NCBI GenBank assembly: GCA_035561135.1
Contig: DATMYA010000040.1
Location: 1 to 64,000, forward strand
DNA length: 64,000 nt
Direction of reading: 5' to 3'
Source: Clostridia bacterium
GTDB lineage: Bacteria; Acidobacteriota; Terriglobia; Terriglobales; Acidobacteriaceae
Part shown: positions 62,821-64,000 of the stretch, piece after piece
Layout: each line of letters begins with the position of its first letter
Numbering within the stretch: position 1 is the stretch's first letter
Notes under the pieces: generated by a model
Told to the model about the DNA's origin: nothing
The model's input: only the letters and a program-made list of their open reading frames with translations
Database searches by the model: none
Program-made: the position numbers and the translations under genes

Positions 62821-63840
62821 CTACGCAGCTGGCGCTAGCGACCGCTCAGCCGCCTGCTGTATGAATCTCTTCATCACCGTCGCCCACATCACCTTCTTGC
62901 GGACGGCGCTTTCCTTCACGTTGCGGCCCTGAGCGAACATGCTAAGCAGAGCCTGCATCTTCAAAACCCGCAAAATCTGCTGCTCCGCGGGGGTTACGCC
63001 ATAAGCTTCCAGAAAACTCTCCTGCACCTCGGTCGTGATCGATCGGTTACAGAAGGGATATTTCTCCAACGCCTCCACGGAAGCCAGGAACGATGCGACG
63101 TCGCTATACGACGTACCGCGCTCCGCCATGTTGGCGAAGTCGCTGAAGCCCACGCCCTTTTCGCCAAGAACGATGTTCAAGGGCGAGAAGTCGTTCAGCA
63201 CAGCCGAGGTCGGCAGCGCTTTCCTGGTCTTGGACAGGATCGACTTAGTTCCCGACAGAATCATCCGTACAGAGGCTTCGTCCAGTCCGGAACCCTTGCA
63301 GTTCGCGCAAAGCTTTTCAAGTTCGCGCAGCAGAGTTACACCGTCGAACGGAGCCGGCAAGTCGGCCGTAGCCTTGTGGAAGCGGCGAAGCCACTCGCCA
63401 GCGTGGCGAGCTGCTGCGTGCAACGTGCCAAGGTCGGCATAGCCCGGAAGAAGTGCAGCCTTCATGATGATCGATTGCAGCGGCATGCCGCCTAGCTTCT
63501 CGGCAACCACCGCCCCAAACTCCACGAACTCGCCAACGGGGCGTGGAACCCCGGCCAGGTTCTTTTTGCGAAACGTGTCATAGACCTTGCGTAGATTGCG
63601 GGTCTCCACGCTGGCCATGTCCTTCGAGCCCCGCGCACCGCACTTGCTTGCGCGATAAACCTTGGCCGCCAATCGCTCCGCGCCATCCGCAAAGTCGATC
63701 ACGATGTCATAAATATAGTGGTCGCTCTTGGGAGTGTGGCCCACAACCCGAACATTCCTGAGCTCCCCGTGTTCGGGATAATACTGGGCGCCGGTTTGGC
63801 GCAATTCCGTAACAATATGCTCCATCACGTTTTCCGGCAT
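62821..63840 (-). CDS. Aminoglycoside phosphotransferase-like (kinase-fold) protein
   Basis: This 339-residue protein resembles the APH/protein-kinase-like superfamily: an N-lobe with YDIVIDFADGAERLAAKVYR and a catalytic segment LNDFSPLNIVL (Asp about 217 and Asn) followed by GFSDFANMAERG. The usual HGD is LND here, so His is missing, but the catalytic Asp and metal-binding Asn and Asp remain. It may phosphorylate a small molecule or polysaccharide; resistance should not be assumed. It is the last gene visible. Confidence 0.85.
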   Translation of the reverse strand: MPENVMEHIVTELRQTGAQYYPEHGELRNVRVVGHTPKSDHYIYDIVIDFADGAERLAAKVYRASKCGARGSKDMASVETRNLRKVYDTFRKKNLAGVPRPVGEFVEFGAVVAEKLGGMPLQSIIMKAALLPGYADLGTLHAAARHAGEWLRRFHKATADLPAPFDGVTLLRELEKLCANCKGSGLDEASVRMILSGTKSILSKTRKALPTSAVLNDFSPLNIVLGEKGVGFSDFANMAERGTSYSDVASFLASVEALEKYPFCNRSITTEVQESFLEAYGVTPAEQQILRVLKMQALLSMFAQGRNVKESAVRKKVMWATVMKRFIQQAAERSLAPAA

Positions 63841-64000
63841 TTATACTCCAGGACTTCTTATCAGCTTGCGTGAAGGGTTTTTGCCAGAAGAGGGTCTGGC
63901 AGCGATTATTGAATAAGCAGTTACGCTTCCAACAGCAGTGACCTGACAGGCCGCTAAACTATTGAAAAAAACGCTACACTCCACTCCTTCAACTCTCTCG
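63841..64000. other. Right-end upstream region
   Basis: These 160 bp hold the promoter region of the kinase-fold gene. A GCCAGA...TCTGGC stem lies at 63883-63900. No gene is visible before the window ends. Confidence 0.45.

Noticed and set aside
62821..63840. Aminoglycoside-resistance gene
   Set aside because: Only the general kinase fold is shared, the HGD motif is altered, and no mobile element is nearby.

Overview
The window is a gene-dense, GC-rich chromosomal segment with no phage, insertion sequence, CRISPR array or plasmid backbone that I can recognise. The mix of families points to an Acidobacteriota genome, probably of the Terriglobia/Koribacter kind: many secreted proteins of unknown function, an S9 peptidase, an M14 peptidase, an AcpA/PLC-type phosphoesterase, DUF507 pairs, a GltX plus GlnS pair, and intergenic spacers rich in short palindromic repeats. 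That assignment is inference from protein style, not from a marker gene.

Layout. 1-1550 (minus): a tRNA-tuf operon reading Thr(TGT)-Tyr(GTA)-Gly(TCC)-Thr(GGT)-tuf, the same order and anticodons as the E. coli thrU-tyrU-glyT-thrT-tufB operon, with two small protein genes inserted. 1.9-9.5 kb: a membrane-anchored unknown, an M23 peptidase, thiL with a PLD-family protein, a small secreted protein, a phosphoesterase/RNase H pair and a VanX-like dipeptidase. 9.5-18.8 kb: a peptide-transport ATPase, a prohibitin-like protein, an acyl-CoA carboxylase beta subunit, a YqeY protein, an M50-CBS protease, rsmD and conserved unknowns. 19-26 kb: a Rid protein, a CBS protein, hslVU, a tetraheme cytochrome and a three-gene split DsbD system (ccdA, tlpA, dsbD-alpha). 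26-39 kb: a transaldolase-like aldolase, an FAH hydrolase, an FN3 lipoprotein, gltX-glnS, an M14 peptidase, ispD and ispF, a beta-barrel protein and a YacL-type PIN-TRAM protein. 39-47 kb: a quinone oxidoreductase, a cluster of three related secreted proteins, small envelope proteins, and recJ with a small partner. 47-64 kb: two overlapping DUF507 genes, a GltD-like oxidoreductase, a repeat-bearing phosphoesterase, queG-pilZ-(metalloprotease/TPR), a cold-shock protein, a BrkB-type membrane protein, an S9 peptidase, a histidine kinase, a LolA-like protein and a kinase-fold protein.

Most genes sit in units of one to three, often separated by strong hairpin terminators. The clearest functional units are the tRNA-tuf operon, thiL-PLD, hslVU, split DsbD, gltX-glnS, the DUF507 pair, queG-pilZ and the three-paralog cluster. 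The most unusual features are regulatory or structural: at least two families of roughly 75-120 bp palindromic intergenic repeats, low-complexity CAGTTGCC and GCTGCTGA arrays, a 12-bp tandem array upstream of the VanX-like gene, an RNase H with an antitoxin-like tail, a Rid protein lacking the catalytic arginine, a PilZ domain with altered ligand residues, and HslV with a long propeptide. I found no complete, obviously new multi-gene system. The three-paralog secreted cluster and the palindromic repeats are the best candidates for new biology.
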